Assembly: GCA_964640195.1 (NCBI GenBank)
Contig: CAZXIC010000005.1
Coordinates: 20,032-84,031, forward strand
Length of the DNA stretch: 64,000 nt
Reading direction: 5' to 3'
Source of the DNA: CAZXIC01 sp964640195
Lineage (GTDB): Archaea > Iainarchaeota > Iainarchaeia > Iainarchaeales > GCA-2688035
The notes under the pieces are model-generated. The model searched no databases. It saw nothing but the letters and a program-made list of their open reading frames with translations, and was not told the origin of the DNA. The position numbers and the translations under genes are program-made. Shown here one piece after another: positions 1 to 7,495 of this stretch (position 1 is the stretch's first letter; each line of letters begins with the position of its first letter).

Positions 1-579
1 AACAACCTTCAAACCCCAGTTGCTAAGCGCATAAGAGACAAGGTTTATTGACTGAACGCCGCTAGGCAGTTTCACAGTCTGCCTGGCTTCACCCGGCGGA
101 ATCATGAAAACGCTTATGCCTGTTTTTGCAGCCTCTTTGCTTTTCTCGAAAACGCCGCCGACCGGGCCAACGCTGCCGTCTGCAGCAATCGTGCCTGTTA
201 AAGCAACATTGTCCGGAACCCTCTTGTCCTGCAGCATTGCAATCACCAAAAGGGTCATGGCTGCCCCAGCGCTCGGCCCTTCAACCAGGGAAGCATTGCT
301 GTTGATGTCAAAGAAGTAGTCGTGCTTGTCGACAACATTGCTGTACCTTTTTGCAATCTGCACAGCCAGCTTCTCCGTTGTCTGTGTGCTTGTTCCAACC
401 AAGGGCTCGGTGCTGGTCCACACCTCGCCACTGCCTTCCTTTATCCGCAGGCCGAGGTCAGCGCTTAAGGCCCCGCCGCTATCTGTTACCGCAAATACCT
501 TGATTGAATCGCTGGTTATTACTGCGCAGGCGTCTGCGGAAAGCAGCAGAAAAAAAAGCAGGGCAATTGCTCTCTTCAT
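1..579 (-). CDS. Secreted Lon-type (S16) serine protease, 3' end off window
   Basis: The first 193 residues are present; the gene continues past the left edge. The ATG at 579 opens a signal peptide (MKRAIALLFFLLLSADACA), so the protein is exported or membrane-attached. The rest matches the Lon proteolytic domain without an AAA+ part: EGPSAGAAMTL holds the nucleophile Ser103, and TGTIAADGSVGPVGG is followed by Lys146, the expected Ser-to-Lys spacing for the S16 dyad. Archaea commonly have such ATPase-free secreted S16 proteins; substrates are not known to me. A TATA-like box at 606-615 lies about 30 bases upstream, so the transcript may be nearly leaderless. Confidence 0.85.
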   Translation of the reverse strand, partial: MKRAIALLFFLLLSADACAVITSDSIKVFAVTDSGGALSADLGLRIKEGSGEVWTSTEPLVGTSTQTTEKLAVQIAKRYSNVVDKHDYFFDINSNASLVEGPSAGAAMTLLVIAMLQDKRVPDNVALTGTIAADGSVGPVGGVFEKSKEAAKTGISVFMIPPGEARQTVKLPSGVQSINLVSYALSNWGLKVV

Positions 580-605
580 GACAGCTATTAATTAGCCAAA
601 AGGGG

Positions 606-615
606 CTATAAATAA
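606..615 (-). promoter_or_regulatory. TATA box for the S16 protease gene
   Basis: On the minus strand TTATTTATAG is centred about 31 bases before the ATG at 579, the distance expected for a very short or absent leader. Confidence 0.5.
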
Positions 616-639
616 CTTGCGTGTTGGAAAAAGCAGGCA

Positions 640-656
640 GAAAAAAGAAAAAAAGG
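640..656 (-). terminator. T-rich terminator after the L12 gene
   Basis: On the minus strand two T-runs (T7 and T6, split by one C) follow the L12 stop at 662. This is the usual archaeal intrinsic termination signal and closes the ribosomal-protein transcription unit before the protease promoter. Confidence 0.5.
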
Positions 657-661
657 CATGC

Positions 662-970
662 TCAGCCGAACAGGCTGCTCAAGCCTTCTGCTGCCTCTTC
701 CTCGCTCTTGCCCTCTTCCGCAGCCTTTTCTTCTTTCTTGCCCTCTGGCTTCCCTGCAGCAGGCGCTGCTGCAGACGCAGCAACCGCTGGAGCAGCTGCT
801 GCCTTCTTGATTGCTTCAGCTATGTTTACGTCCTTCAGAGAAGCAACCAATGCCTTTACCCTTGCGGAATCCGGCTTTTCGCCGGCAGCTTCCAGCACTT
901 TTGTCACAGCTGCCTCCTTGACTTCCTTTCCGGCAGCGTGCAACAGCAATGCGGCATACACGTATTGCAT
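662..970 (-). CDS. rpl12: Ribosomal protein L12 (P1), stalk protein
   Basis: A protein of 102 residues starting MQYVYAALLLHAAGKEV, the standard archaeal P1 N-terminus that dimerises and binds the P0 spine. An Ala-rich hinge and acidic Lys/Glu stretch follow, then the conserved C-terminal peptide LSSLFG that contacts translation factors. The ATG at 970 is preferred to an upstream TTG because AAGGAGG sits eight bases before it. It is the last gene of the L11-L1-L10-L12 series, 37 bases after L10. Confidence 0.97.
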   Translation of the reverse strand: MQYVYAALLLHAAGKEVKEAAVTKVLEAAGEKPDSARVKALVASLKDVNIAEAIKKAAAAPAVAASAAAPAAGKPEGKKEEKAAEEGKSEEEAAEGLSSLFG

Positions 971-1007
971 TTTCTTGACCTCCTTCAAATTTTTTTAATA
1001 AAAAAAA

Positions 1008-2117
1008 TTAAGCATCCTTCTTTTCACCCGCCCCTTGCTTTGCTGGCTTGTCATCTTTTTTTCCCTCAGCTGGCTTTTCCCCTTTCGCTTCTCCCCCTCC
1101 TTTCTTTGCAGGGGCAGGCTTTTCTCCAGCAGGCTTCTCTTTGCCCTCGGGCTTTTCTTTCCCTTCTGCTGCTTTTTCCTCTTCGGGCTTTTCTTTCCCT
1201 TCTGCTGCTTTTTCATCTTCTGGCTTTTCTTTCCCTCCTGCTGATTTTTCATCTTCTGGCTTTTCTTCGACTGGCACTTGTTGCAGGGCTTCTTTCAAGG
1301 CGCTTGCCTGCTTTGCACCTTTTTCCAGCAATTCCTCTGCTGTTGCGCTGTTGAGGATGTTTGCCTCCAGCGAAAGTGCTTTCGCGTTCCTGAAGCATTT
1401 TGACAGCAGGAAATCAATTGTTTCAGCATTGCAGTGGCAAACCTCAACAGCCAGGTTGAACGCGTTCCTGCGGGCTTCAACGAATTGCCCAAATGCCTTT
1501 TCTGTGTCAATGTCCAGAACGCCTGCTGTAAAAACAAGCCCGTTTTCCAGGCATGCAACAATATTCAATCCGACCTTAATCGGCTTTATGTCAAGCTTTG
1601 CAAGCGCAGCCGCAACAGCAGGGCTTATCTCTTCGCCCTTTTTCGCAACAACCTTCTCCTCTGCAATGGAGATAGTCGGCCCCTTCACAATTGTTTTAAG
1701 GCCAGCCTGCTTCAGGTCGCTCAAGGCAGGCCCTGGCAGCAGCCCTGTGTCGCCGGCGGGCACAACAATGTCATCAGGCGCAATCATTCCAGGCTTTGCA
1801 GGGACACTGCCCTTGCTTCTCTTCAGAAAAGCAAACAATTCAAACGGGTTCATTTCAGAAAAAATGACCGCAATGCTGCCCCTGACATGCTGCAGCAGGT
1901 CTTTGGCATCCGTTTTTGAGCTGCCAAGTGCCTTTTTCACCACCCGGGTTTTGCTCACCACAACAACGGCTTTTCCATGCAGCCTCTTCCTCAGCACCTG
2001 CGCCAAAGAGGCGGGAAAATTCTGCAGGGAGGCAATTGCAATAACCGGAAAGCGCTCTGAAAGGCTTTTGAGTTGCTGCAGCTGTCCCTCCTTCCACTGC
2101 CTTGTGTGCACTGTCAT
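1008..2117 (-). CDS. rpl10: Ribosomal protein L10 (P0) with repetitive charged tail
   Basis: A 369-residue stalk base protein: an N-terminal 23S rRNA-binding domain (RQWKEGQLQQLKSLSERFP, then KAVVVVSKTRVVKKAL), the archaeal insertion domain (PAKPGMIAPDDIVVPAGDTG), and C-terminal helices that carry L12 dimers. The last ~85 residues are a Lys/Glu/Pro/Gly tail built on a 12-residue repeat of the EKPEDEKAAEGK type, ending GEKKDA. The hydrophobic factor-binding peptide that usually ends archaeal P0 (GLF-type, as seen in this genome's L12) is absent. Start overlaps the L1 stop by four bases, so the two are probably translationally coupled. Confidence 0.96.
   Translation of the reverse strand: MTVHTRQWKEGQLQQLKSLSERFPVIAIASLQNFPASLAQVLRKRLHGKAVVVVSKTRVVKKALGSSKTDAKDLLQHVRGSIAVIFSEMNPFELFAFLKRSKGSVPAKPGMIAPDDIVVPAGDTGLLPGPALSDLKQAGLKTIVKGPTISIAEEKVVAKKGEEISPAVAAALAKLDIKPIKVGLNIVACLENGLVFTAGVLDIDTEKAFGQFVEARRNAFNLAVEVCHCNAETIDFLLSKCFRNAKALSLEANILNSATAEELLEKGAKQASALKEALQQVPVEEKPEDEKSAGGKEKPEDEKAAEGKEKPEEEKAAEGKEKPEGKEKPAGEKPAPAKKGGGEAKGEKPAEGKKDDKPAKQGAGEKKDA
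1150..1257 (-). repeat. 36-bp tandem repeat inside the L10 gene
   Basis: Units begin at 1150, 1186, 1222 and (partial) 1258 on the plus strand, each starting GGCTTTTC. They encode the 12-residue Lys/Glu repeat of the L10 tail. Units differ by a few bases, so the expansion is not brand new. Confidence 0.9.
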
Positions 2118-2788
2118 GCCTTCCCAGCCCCCTTTCCCCCGACTCTTATCGGCGGGCCCATTGTCTCCTTCACATAAACAGACTTGATGTTTCCCTGCCT
2201 TTGCGGCAGTTTTGCAACAATTGCGTCAACAACAGAAGCGGCATTTGCTGCAAGCTGCTCATCCGGCATTTTTTCATTGCCAATTACAACCTGCACAACC
2301 GGCATAAACTTCCCCTTTTTGTTTGTAACCCTCGTAACGCTGCTTGCCTGGCTTAGCATTGCCCCTACCGCTGCAGGCTGCGGCTGCACAGGCTTGGGCA
2401 TTTTTCCTTTCGGCGCCAGCTGCTGCCCGAGGTAACGCCCAACCGGAATCATCACAGGGCCTTCAGCAAGCAGCACATCAAATTGGTTTGCAATCTGGGC
2501 AACAGCTTTGCTGTCCAATTTCGGGATATCTGCTTCATTGATTATCCTGTCAACTTTCCCATGCATCGCAGCAATGAATGCCTTGTCCCTTGCAAAAAGA
2601 AGCGTTTTTCCGCCGCTTTTCTTGCCTGTCGCATGAGGCATGCCCACCCTTATGTCAATCTGGTTCTCCGGCTTTTTGAAATCCATGCCCTTAAAGTTCA
2701 CTATCAATTCAATGCTCTGGACAAAGCGCCTCTGCTTGCTCTGCTGCCGCATTAGGTGCAAAGCGCCCTGCAAATCTTTTTGGTTCAT
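2114..2788 (-). CDS. rpl1: Ribosomal protein L1
   Basis: A 224-residue L1 with the usual two-domain layout. FKGMDFKKPENQIDIRVGMPH is the N-terminal part and DVLLAEGPVMIPVGRYLGQQ plus KGKMPKP the second domain; the C-terminus IKSVYVKETMGPPIRV is the conserved RNA-binding strand. L1 forms the mobile stalk at the ribosomal E site, and in archaea and bacteria it can repress its own mRNA. GGGAGGAA lies before the ATG at 2788. Between L11 and L1 there is a 116-base gap with its own promoter-like sequence, unlike the tight packing elsewhere in this cluster. Confidence 0.97.
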   Translation of the reverse strand: MNQKDLQGALHLMRQQSKQRRFVQSIELIVNFKGMDFKKPENQIDIRVGMPHATGKKSGGKTLLFARDKAFIAAMHGKVDRIINEADIPKLDSKAVAQIANQFDVLLAEGPVMIPVGRYLGQQLAPKGKMPKPVQPQPAAVGAMLSQASSVTRVTNKKGKFMPVVQVVIGNEKMPDEQLAANAASVVDAIVAKLPQRQGNIKSVYVKETMGPPIRVGGKGAGKA

Positions 2789-2867
2789 CTAATTTCCTCC
2801 CACACAGCATTGAAGCTGGAGTGGTGCAAACGGAGTCAGAAAAAGACTCTCGTGTTAAACCTTAAGG

Positions 2868-2885
2868 TATTAAAAATTTAAAACG
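2868..2885 (-). promoter_or_regulatory. Internal promoter ahead of L1
   Basis: On the minus strand TTTTAAATTTTTAATACC gives a good TATA box. The predicted start falls near 2845, leaving a leader of about 55 bases that holds a small hairpin (GAGTC/GACTC arms, 2832-2850). A separate L1-L10-L12 transcript with leader-level autoregulation by L1 is plausible but inferred. Confidence 0.45.
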
Positions 2886-2904
2886 GAATAATTTAAAAAA
2901 CAAT

Positions 2905-3630
2905 TCATTTCTGTTCCCGCTTCTGCCCTGCTGCCTTGCCCTGCTTTTCCCGCTGGCTGCCTTGCCCTGTTTCCTGCTTTGGGACTTCCACCTCAGGCTG
3001 CCCTTCACTTTGTTTTCCCAGCCCAGGCTGCTGCTGTTCTCCCCCACGCTGTCCAGGCTGCTGCTTTTCCTGCCCTGTTTCCTGCTTCTGGGCTTGCGCA
3101 TCAGGCTGCTGCACTTGCTTTTCTTCCTTCTCTGCTTCCCCCTTTTTTTCCTGCCCTTCCGCCAGAGCAGAATCATACTCTCCGGCATCAATTGCCTGCT
3201 GCACTTCCCTTGCCTTCTTTCCCTCAACTGTTATGCCCATGCTGTCGCAAACGCCAATTATTTCCTTTGCAGCGCTTTTCACTTTGTAAGACGCAAGGTT
3301 CTCAATCTTCATCCTGGCGATTTTAAGCACCTGCTCCATTGACATGTTTCCCTTTACCTCGGTCTTCGGGTTAGCAGCTGCCTTCTCTAAATTGAGTTCT
3401 TTCTTGATAAGCGCGCTGGTTGGCGGCGAGCCAACGCTTATCTCAAAGCCCTTGGTTGCAGAGTCAACAACTACTTTCACAGGCACCTTCATTCCAGCGT
3501 AGGGCTTTGTCTTTTCATTAATCTTGTTGACTACCTCGCCGATATTCACCCCAAGCGGTCCGAGAGCCGGGCCAAGTGGGGCGCCTGCGCTGGCTTTTCC
3601 AGCCTCAACCAAAACACTTATCTCAGGCAT
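2905..3630 (-). CDS. rpl11: Ribosomal protein L11 with long Gln-rich tail
   Basis: The first ~160 residues are a normal archaeal L11: GPALGPLGVNIGEVVNKIN of the N-terminal domain, then the rRNA-binding domain with GVCDSMGITVEGKKA. L11 sits at the GTPase-associated centre at the stalk base. About 80 further residues, rich in Gln, Gly, Lys and Glu with repeated KQETGQ units, extend the C-terminus beyond the usual ~160-residue end. The ATG at 3630 was chosen; a GTG one codon earlier is also possible. The start is six bases downstream of the Spt5 stop. Confidence 0.96.
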   Translation of the reverse strand: MPEISVLVEAGKASAGAPLGPALGPLGVNIGEVVNKINEKTKPYAGMKVPVKVVVDSATKGFEISVGSPPTSALIKKELNLEKAAANPKTEVKGNMSMEQVLKIARMKIENLASYKVKSAAKEIIGVCDSMGITVEGKKAREVQQAIDAGEYDSALAEGQEKKGEAEKEEKQVQQPDAQAQKQETGQEKQQPGQRGGEQQQPGLGKQSEGQPEVEVPKQETGQGSQREKQGKAAGQKREQK

Positions 3631-3636
3631 CACAGC

Positions 3637-4080
3637 TCACTCTTTGAGTATCCTGATGTGCTCTGCCTTGATTGTGACAGGGATTTTTACGGCTGCCTCA
3701 AGCAGTTCAACTGTTACCTCTTCCTTCGTGGGGTTAACCCTCAGGACCCTTGCCCTTTCCCCCTTGAAAGGCCCTGCAATCAGTTCAACGCTTGCCCCCA
3801 CCTTGATGGACTGCATCAGGGGCTTTGACTCAAGCAGCCCGGAAAGCTCTTCAATCTTGACAGCCCCCTTGACAATGCCCTGGCCTTTCACATGCGGCGT
3901 GTTCGCTATGCTGTGCCTTACAGTCAATTCGTCCTGGGCCTCAATCAGCACATAGCCCTTCAAACCAGGGATGACGGAGATTGAGTAAATCGGCAGGCTC
4001 TCGCTCCTGATTCTGTTGTTGAGTATGTCCACTACCAACGGCTCTTGGCCGACTGTTGTCCTCACCGGAAATATCACCAT
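3637..4080 (-). CDS. spt5: Transcription elongation factor Spt5 (NusG family)
   Basis: A protein of 148 residues with an NGN domain (VRTTVGQEPLVVDIL to VRHSIANTPHVKG) followed by one KOW domain (GASVELIAGPFKGERARV). Archaeal Spt5 binds the RNA polymerase clamp, usually with Spt4, and aids processivity. The ATG at 4080 gives the typical N-terminus MVIFPVRTT; an upstream ATG at 4110 would add ten residues not seen in the family. AGAGGAAGTGG lies ahead of it. Position between secE and L11 is the classic archaeal arrangement. Confidence 0.96.
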   Translation of the reverse strand: MVIFPVRTTVGQEPLVVDILNNRIRSESLPIYSISVIPGLKGYVLIEAQDELTVRHSIANTPHVKGQGIVKGAVKIEELSGLLESKPLMQSIKVGASVELIAGPFKGERARVLRVNPTKEEVTVELLEAAVKIPVTIKAEHIRILKE

Positions 4081-4191
4081 TGCTGAACCACTTCCTCTGC
4101 AATTAACCATACAACAAAATAAAAAACAAAAAATTGGAGGGAAAATCAATTAGAAAAATTCCCTGATTTCCCTTAACCTAACTTGTGCCCT

Positions 4192-4205
4192 GTAAGTATT
4201 AAAAA
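4192..4205 (-). promoter_or_regulatory. Promoter ahead of spt5
   Basis: On the minus strand CTTTTTAATACTTA is a TATA-like box within the 159-base gap between secE and spt5. It predicts a transcript start near 4175 and a long T-rich leader. Confidence 0.35.
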
Positions 4206-4239
4206 GCTTTTCTAACAGCGGAAACCAGGAGCAGCGCGC

Positions 4240-4431
4240 TCAGCCGCCGATTTTGAGAAGGGCAAAAAGCAGCGAGACTATGTAGCCAAGCAGTGCGATT
4301 ATCACTATGCCGATGCCTGTCACCTTCGCCATTGTCTTGAACTCAGCCCAAGTGGGCTTTTTGCTGATAATCAAAACGCGCCTGCTTGAGGAAAAAAAAG
4401 TGCGCAACTTCTCGCCAAGGTTCAGCTGCAT
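4240..4431 (-). CDS. secE: Preprotein translocase subunit SecE (Sec61 gamma)
   Basis: A 63-residue tail-anchored protein. It has an N-terminal amphipathic helix (EKLRTFFSSSRRVLIISKKP), the conserved hinge TWAEFKTMAKVTGIGI, and one transmembrane helix (IVIIALLGYIVSLLFALL). SecE clamps the two halves of SecY in the translocation channel. It lies between ftsZ and spt5 as in many archaea. Confidence 0.96.
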   Translation of the reverse strand: MQLNLGEKLRTFFSSSRRVLIISKKPTWAEFKTMAKVTGIGIVIIALLGYIVSLLFALLKIGG

Positions 4432-4475
4432 TTAAACCACTGCAAAAGCAATGCCTAAAAAGGCTTAAAGGATAA

Positions 4476-4489
4476 TGAAAAAAAAGGTT
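4476..4489 (-). terminator. T-run downstream of ftsZ
   Basis: On the minus strand a run of eight T follows the ftsZ stop at 4505 and precedes a TATA-like stretch before secE, so ftsZ may end here at least partly. Confidence 0.35.
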
Positions 4490-4504
4490 TTAAAGGAAAC
4501 CAGT

Positions 4505-5638
4505 TCAGCCAGTGAACTCGATTCCAAGCTCAATCGGTTCAGACAGGTCAACCTTGTCAAGGTCCTGCAGATACGGGAACTTTCCGCCGGCAATCACAAT
4601 CATTGCCTGAATCTGGTTCTTCGGCATGTTCTCATCAATCATTGCGCCCCAGATTATGTGGGCGTTCTCGTGGATTTTCGCTGAAACCGTTTCAACAATC
4701 ATCTCTGCCTCCCTCAGTGTCATGTCAGCGCCGCCGATTACATTGACCAATGCCCTGTTTGCGCCGCTTATGTCCACATCAAGCAAAGGAGATGTCAAAG
4801 CGTTCTCCACGGCTTCAAGTGCCCTGGCTTCCCCCTGCTCGCTGCTGTGGCTTTCTCCCAGGCCAATCATTGCAGCGCCGCCCCTGCTCAGGATTGTCTT
4901 CAGGTCGGCGTAATCCAGGTTAATCAACCCGGGCTTTGTAACCATTTCGGTTATGCCCTTTACCGCGTTTGTAAGCACTTCGTCCGCAACCTTGAACGCA
5001 GCGTTCACAGGCAAGTCAGGGGCAATCTCCAGGATTTTGTCGTTTGGAATCACGATGACAGTGTCGGTGTGCTTCCTGAGGCTGGCCAGCCCCTGCAAAG
5101 CATTCTCCATCCTCTTCCTGCCTTCAACCGTGAAGGGGATTGTTACAACACCTAGCGTAAGCGCTTTCATCTGCTTTCCCAGTTCCGCAATCATGGGCGC
5201 TGCGCCGGTGCCGGTGCCCCCGCCCATGCCACAGGTGATAAACAGCAAATCGCTGTCGTCAAGCGCCGTGCTCAATTCGTCCACGCTTTCCCTTGCGGCT
5301 GCTTCGCCAATCGAAGGGTCAGACCCCGAGCCAAGGCCTCTTGTCAGCTGCCTGCCGATAAGGACCTTTTTGTCAGCCACAGTGTTCAGCAAATCCTGTG
5401 CGTCTGTGTTAATCGCAAAAGTCTCCGCGCCGGTTATCCCGACTTCGGTCATCCTCTCAACAGTGTTGCAGCCTCCGCCTCCTATGCCCACAACCCTGAT
5501 TTTTGCCTTTGCAGTTTCAAGCAGCCTAATTAGCTCTTCGTTGTCCTGCGTCGGCTTAATCTTTCTCTTCCTGTTCTTGATGGGCAGCCTCTTTGCCCTC
5601 TTAACTGCTTTTTTAACAACGTCCTGCAACTGCCACAC
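4505..5638 (-). CDS. ftsZ: Cell division protein FtsZ
   Basis: A 377-residue tubulin-fold GTPase that forms the division ring. The nucleotide-binding start is RVVGIGGGGCNTVERM, the tubulin signature GMGGGTGTGAAP spans residues 138-148, and the T7 catalytic loop is NLDYAD (240-245). A basic N-terminal extension (residues 1-45) precedes the core; there is almost no C-terminal linker and no obvious FtsA/SepF-binding tail beyond IELGIEFTG. The start is GTG at 5638. A TATA box 28 bases upstream suggests a leaderless message. Confidence 0.96.
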   Translation of the reverse strand: MWQLQDVVKKAVKRAKRLPIKNRKRKIKPTQDNEELIRLLETAKAKIRVVGIGGGGCNTVERMTEVGITGAETFAINTDAQDLLNTVADKKVLIGRQLTRGLGSGSDPSIGEAAARESVDELSTALDDSDLLFITCGMGGGTGTGAAPMIAELGKQMKALTLGVVTIPFTVEGRKRMENALQGLASLRKHTDTVIVIPNDKILEIAPDLPVNAAFKVADEVLTNAVKGITEMVTKPGLINLDYADLKTILSRGGAAMIGLGESHSSEQGEARALEAVENALTSPLLDVDISGANRALVNVIGGADMTLREAEMIVETVSAKIHENAHIIWGAMIDENMPKNQIQAMIVIAGGKFPYLQDLDKVDLSEPIELGIEFTG

Positions 5639-5661
5639 CCCCGGATTAACCTTTTATATGA

Positions 5662-5670
5662 CTTAATAAA
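5662..5670 (-). promoter_or_regulatory. TATA box of ftsZ (leaderless)
   Basis: TTTATTAAG on the minus strand is centred 28 bases before the GTG at 5638, so transcription should begin at the start codon. Confidence 0.5.
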
Positions 5671-5688
5671 TAATCCTATTGAAAAGGA

Positions 5689-5697
5689 ATTTAAAGG
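5689..5697 (+). promoter_or_regulatory. TATA box for the ribose-1,5-bisphosphate isomerase gene
   Basis: AATTTAAAGG lies in the divergent region shared with ftsZ. It predicts a start near 5719 and a leader of about 37 bases. A second candidate near 5727-5732 would give a leaderless message. Confidence 0.4.
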
Positions 5698-5755
5698 TTG
5701 GTGTTGCACTTTCTCGGTTATGTAGCGTTTAAGCGAATTATGTAGAGGCGCTAAA

Positions 5756-6727
5756 ATGGGCGGGAAAATAATCCAGGAAACTGCAAGAAAAATAAAGAGC
5801 CTTGAGGCACAGGGCAGCGCGGCAGTGAGAAAGGCGGTTGTCCAGGCGCTGCGCAAGAGTGCTGCGCAGTCTAAAGCAAAAACAGCGGTTGCGTTCAGGA
5901 GGGAAATGCAGCGCAATGCAGTAACGCTGCTGAAGGCAAGGCCCACAGAGCCTGAGGCAAGGACTGCTGTGCGGATAATCCTTAAGGCCGCTTCGCTTGA
6001 CACTCCGAACTTGCAGCAGTTGCGCGATAACGTTCTTGCAGCAGTAAGAAGGTATGAAAAGGACAGAAAAGAGGCAATGCAGCGAATTGCACTGTACGGA
6101 AGCAGGATTGTCAAGCCAGGCAGCACCATCCTGACGCACTGCCACAGCCACACTGTTGAGGAGGTCTTGAAAAAAGCAAGGAGGAAAATCAAGATGGTTT
6201 ACTGCACTGAGGCAAGGCCCCTGTTCCAGGGCAGGATTATGGCAGAAAACCTTGCAAAGGCAGGGGTTCCGGCAACGCTGATAGTTGACGGCGCTGCCGA
6301 CTACTTCATGCATGATGTTGATTTGCTGTTCACGGGCTGCGACGCTGTGTTGAGCGACGGGAGCATAGTGAACAAGGTCGGAACGAACCAGATTGCCATG
6401 AGCGCAAAAAAGCACCACAACCCGTACTATGTCTTCACATCAAGCCACTGCTTCGACCCGGTTACTTGTTATGGCTTTGCTGAGCCGATTGAGGAAAGGG
6501 ACTGGCGCGAGGTATGGGGACAGAAGCCGAAAAAGGTCCAAATCAGAAACCCTGCGTTTGATTTGGTTGACTCCTTTTACATCCATGCAATCGTAACAGA
6601 GCTTGGGGTGTTTCCCCCGAAAGCGCTGGCGCTTGAAATTTACGAACAGCTCGGGATGTGGCAGAGGCAGCAGCCTTTCCTCGGCCTGCTGGACTCGCTG
6701 AAGGAAAAGAAACAAGGGACAGCATAA
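5756..6727 (+). CDS. Ribose-1,5-bisphosphate isomerase (eIF2B-like family)
   Basis: A 323-residue member of the eIF2B alpha/beta/delta-like isomerases. Cys129 in THCHSHT and Asp196 in FTGCDAV fit the catalytic Cys/Asp pair of archaeal ribose-1,5-bisphosphate isomerase; TEARPLFQGR and DGSIVNKVGT are other family marks. The enzyme turns ribose 1,5-bisphosphate, made by AMP phosphorylase (15574 here), into ribulose 1,5-bisphosphate for type III RuBisCO. A translation-factor or methylthioribose-phosphate isomerase role is less likely given the presence of the phosphorylase. It converges with rpe, with one base between the stops. Confidence 0.85.
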   Translation: MGGKIIQETARKIKSLEAQGSAAVRKAVVQALRKSAAQSKAKTAVAFRREMQRNAVTLLKARPTEPEARTAVRIILKAASLDTPNLQQLRDNVLAAVRRYEKDRKEAMQRIALYGSRIVKPGSTILTHCHSHTVEEVLKKARRKIKMVYCTEARPLFQGRIMAENLAKAGVPATLIVDGAADYFMHDVDLLFTGCDAVLSDGSIVNKVGTNQIAMSAKKHHNPYYVFTSSHCFDPVTCYGFAEPIEERDWREVWGQKPKKVQIRNPAFDLVDSFYIHAIVTELGVFPPKALALEIYEQLGMWQRQQPFLGLLDSLKEKKQGTA

Positions 6728-6728
6728 T

Positions 6729-7385
6729 CTATTTTATTCCGAATTTTTTCTTTAATTCTTTCAGGGCTTGCACCGGTTCCTGTTTTCCAAAGACAGCGCT
6801 TCCCATCACAAGGACGTCTGCTCCAGCGTCAATGATGCGCTGCCCTGTTTCCGCATTGACCCCGCAGTCAACCTCTATGAGGCAATCAGCCCCTTCGCTG
6901 TCGATTTTTTCCCGCAGCAGCCTTATTTTTTCAAGGTTTTTTTCCTCAAAGCGCTGCGCGCCGAAGCCGGCGTCAGTTCCCATTACCAATGCAAGGTCAA
7001 TTTCGCTGAGGAAGGGGAATACAACAGCAGGGTCAATGCTGTTGTTTACCGCAAGCCCTGCTTTGCAGCCGAGCGATTTAATCCTCTTTATCAGGGCAAG
7101 CGGCTGCCGCTCTGTTTCAGGGTGGAAGCAGATGAGGTCGCTGCCTGCCTTTGCAAAGCGTTCAACATACCTGCTAGGCGCCTGAATCATGAGGTGGGTG
7201 TCCAGAAACAGCTTTGAGTGCCTTCTGGCTGACTCAACCACGATAAAGCCGAACGTAATGTTCGGGACGTAATCGCCGTCCATGACATCAAGGTGCAGCC
7301 AGCGCACTTCCTTTTCAATCAAAGGCAGCTGCTCCCCAAGGAAAAGGATGTCCGAGGAAAGGATTGAAGGCACAATAACTGGCAT
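6729..7385 (-). CDS. rpe: Ribulose-phosphate 3-epimerase
   Basis: A TIM-barrel epimerase of about 218 residues that interconverts ribulose 5-phosphate and xylulose 5-phosphate. VPSILSSD, HLDVMDGDYVPNITFG (first catalytic Asp), LDTHLMI and IEVDCGVNAET (second catalytic Asp) are visible; the usual VDGG is VDCG here. The ATG at 7385 is chosen over a TTG three codons upstream. It sits tail-to-tail with the isomerase gene, and both act on pentose phosphates. Confidence 0.92.
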   Translation of the reverse strand: MPVIVPSILSSDILFLGEQLPLIEKEVRWLHLDVMDGDYVPNITFGFIVVESARRHSKLFLDTHLMIQAPSRYVERFAKAGSDLICFHPETERQPLALIKRIKSLGCKAGLAVNNSIDPAVVFPFLSEIDLALVMGTDAGFGAQRFEEKNLEKIRLLREKIDSEGADCLIEVDCGVNAETGQRIIDAGADVLVMGSAVFGKQEPVQALKELKKKFGIK

Positions 7386-7449
7386 ATCGCTCAAGAATTT
7401 AAAAAGTCAGATGTTTTTATTAAGGTTTGGCAGTTAACGAAAAAAACAA

Positions 7450-7494
7450 AAAGTTTAAATGCCTTTCCTATATAAGAGTTATATAGTGGTTATA
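7450..7494 (+). promoter_or_regulatory. Promoter and repeat operator of the toxin-antitoxin pair
   Basis: A TATA box (AGTTTAAATGCC) is followed by closely spaced copies of TATATA (from about 7471, 7482 and 7489) right up to the antitoxin ATG. Such short repeats suit autorepression by a ribbon-helix-helix antitoxin. Confidence 0.45.
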
Positions 7495-7495
7495 T

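Noticed and set aside
1150..1257. CRISPR-like 36-bp repeat spacing
   Set aside because: Units are back to back with no spacers and encode the L10 tail.
1048..2187. Long plus-strand frame of 379 codons
   Set aside because: It is the mirror of the L10 gene on the minus strand; the Ser/Phe/Ala-rich translation is typical of antisense shadow, and L10 is certain.
3079..3110. Repeated CCTGTTTCCTGCTT units as regulatory repeats
   Set aside because: They are inside the L11 tail and encode KQETGQ repeats.
5756..6727. Translation initiation factor eIF2B subunit
   Set aside because: The Cys and Asp of the isomerase active site are present and AMP phosphorylase is encoded nearby, so the metabolic role is preferred.
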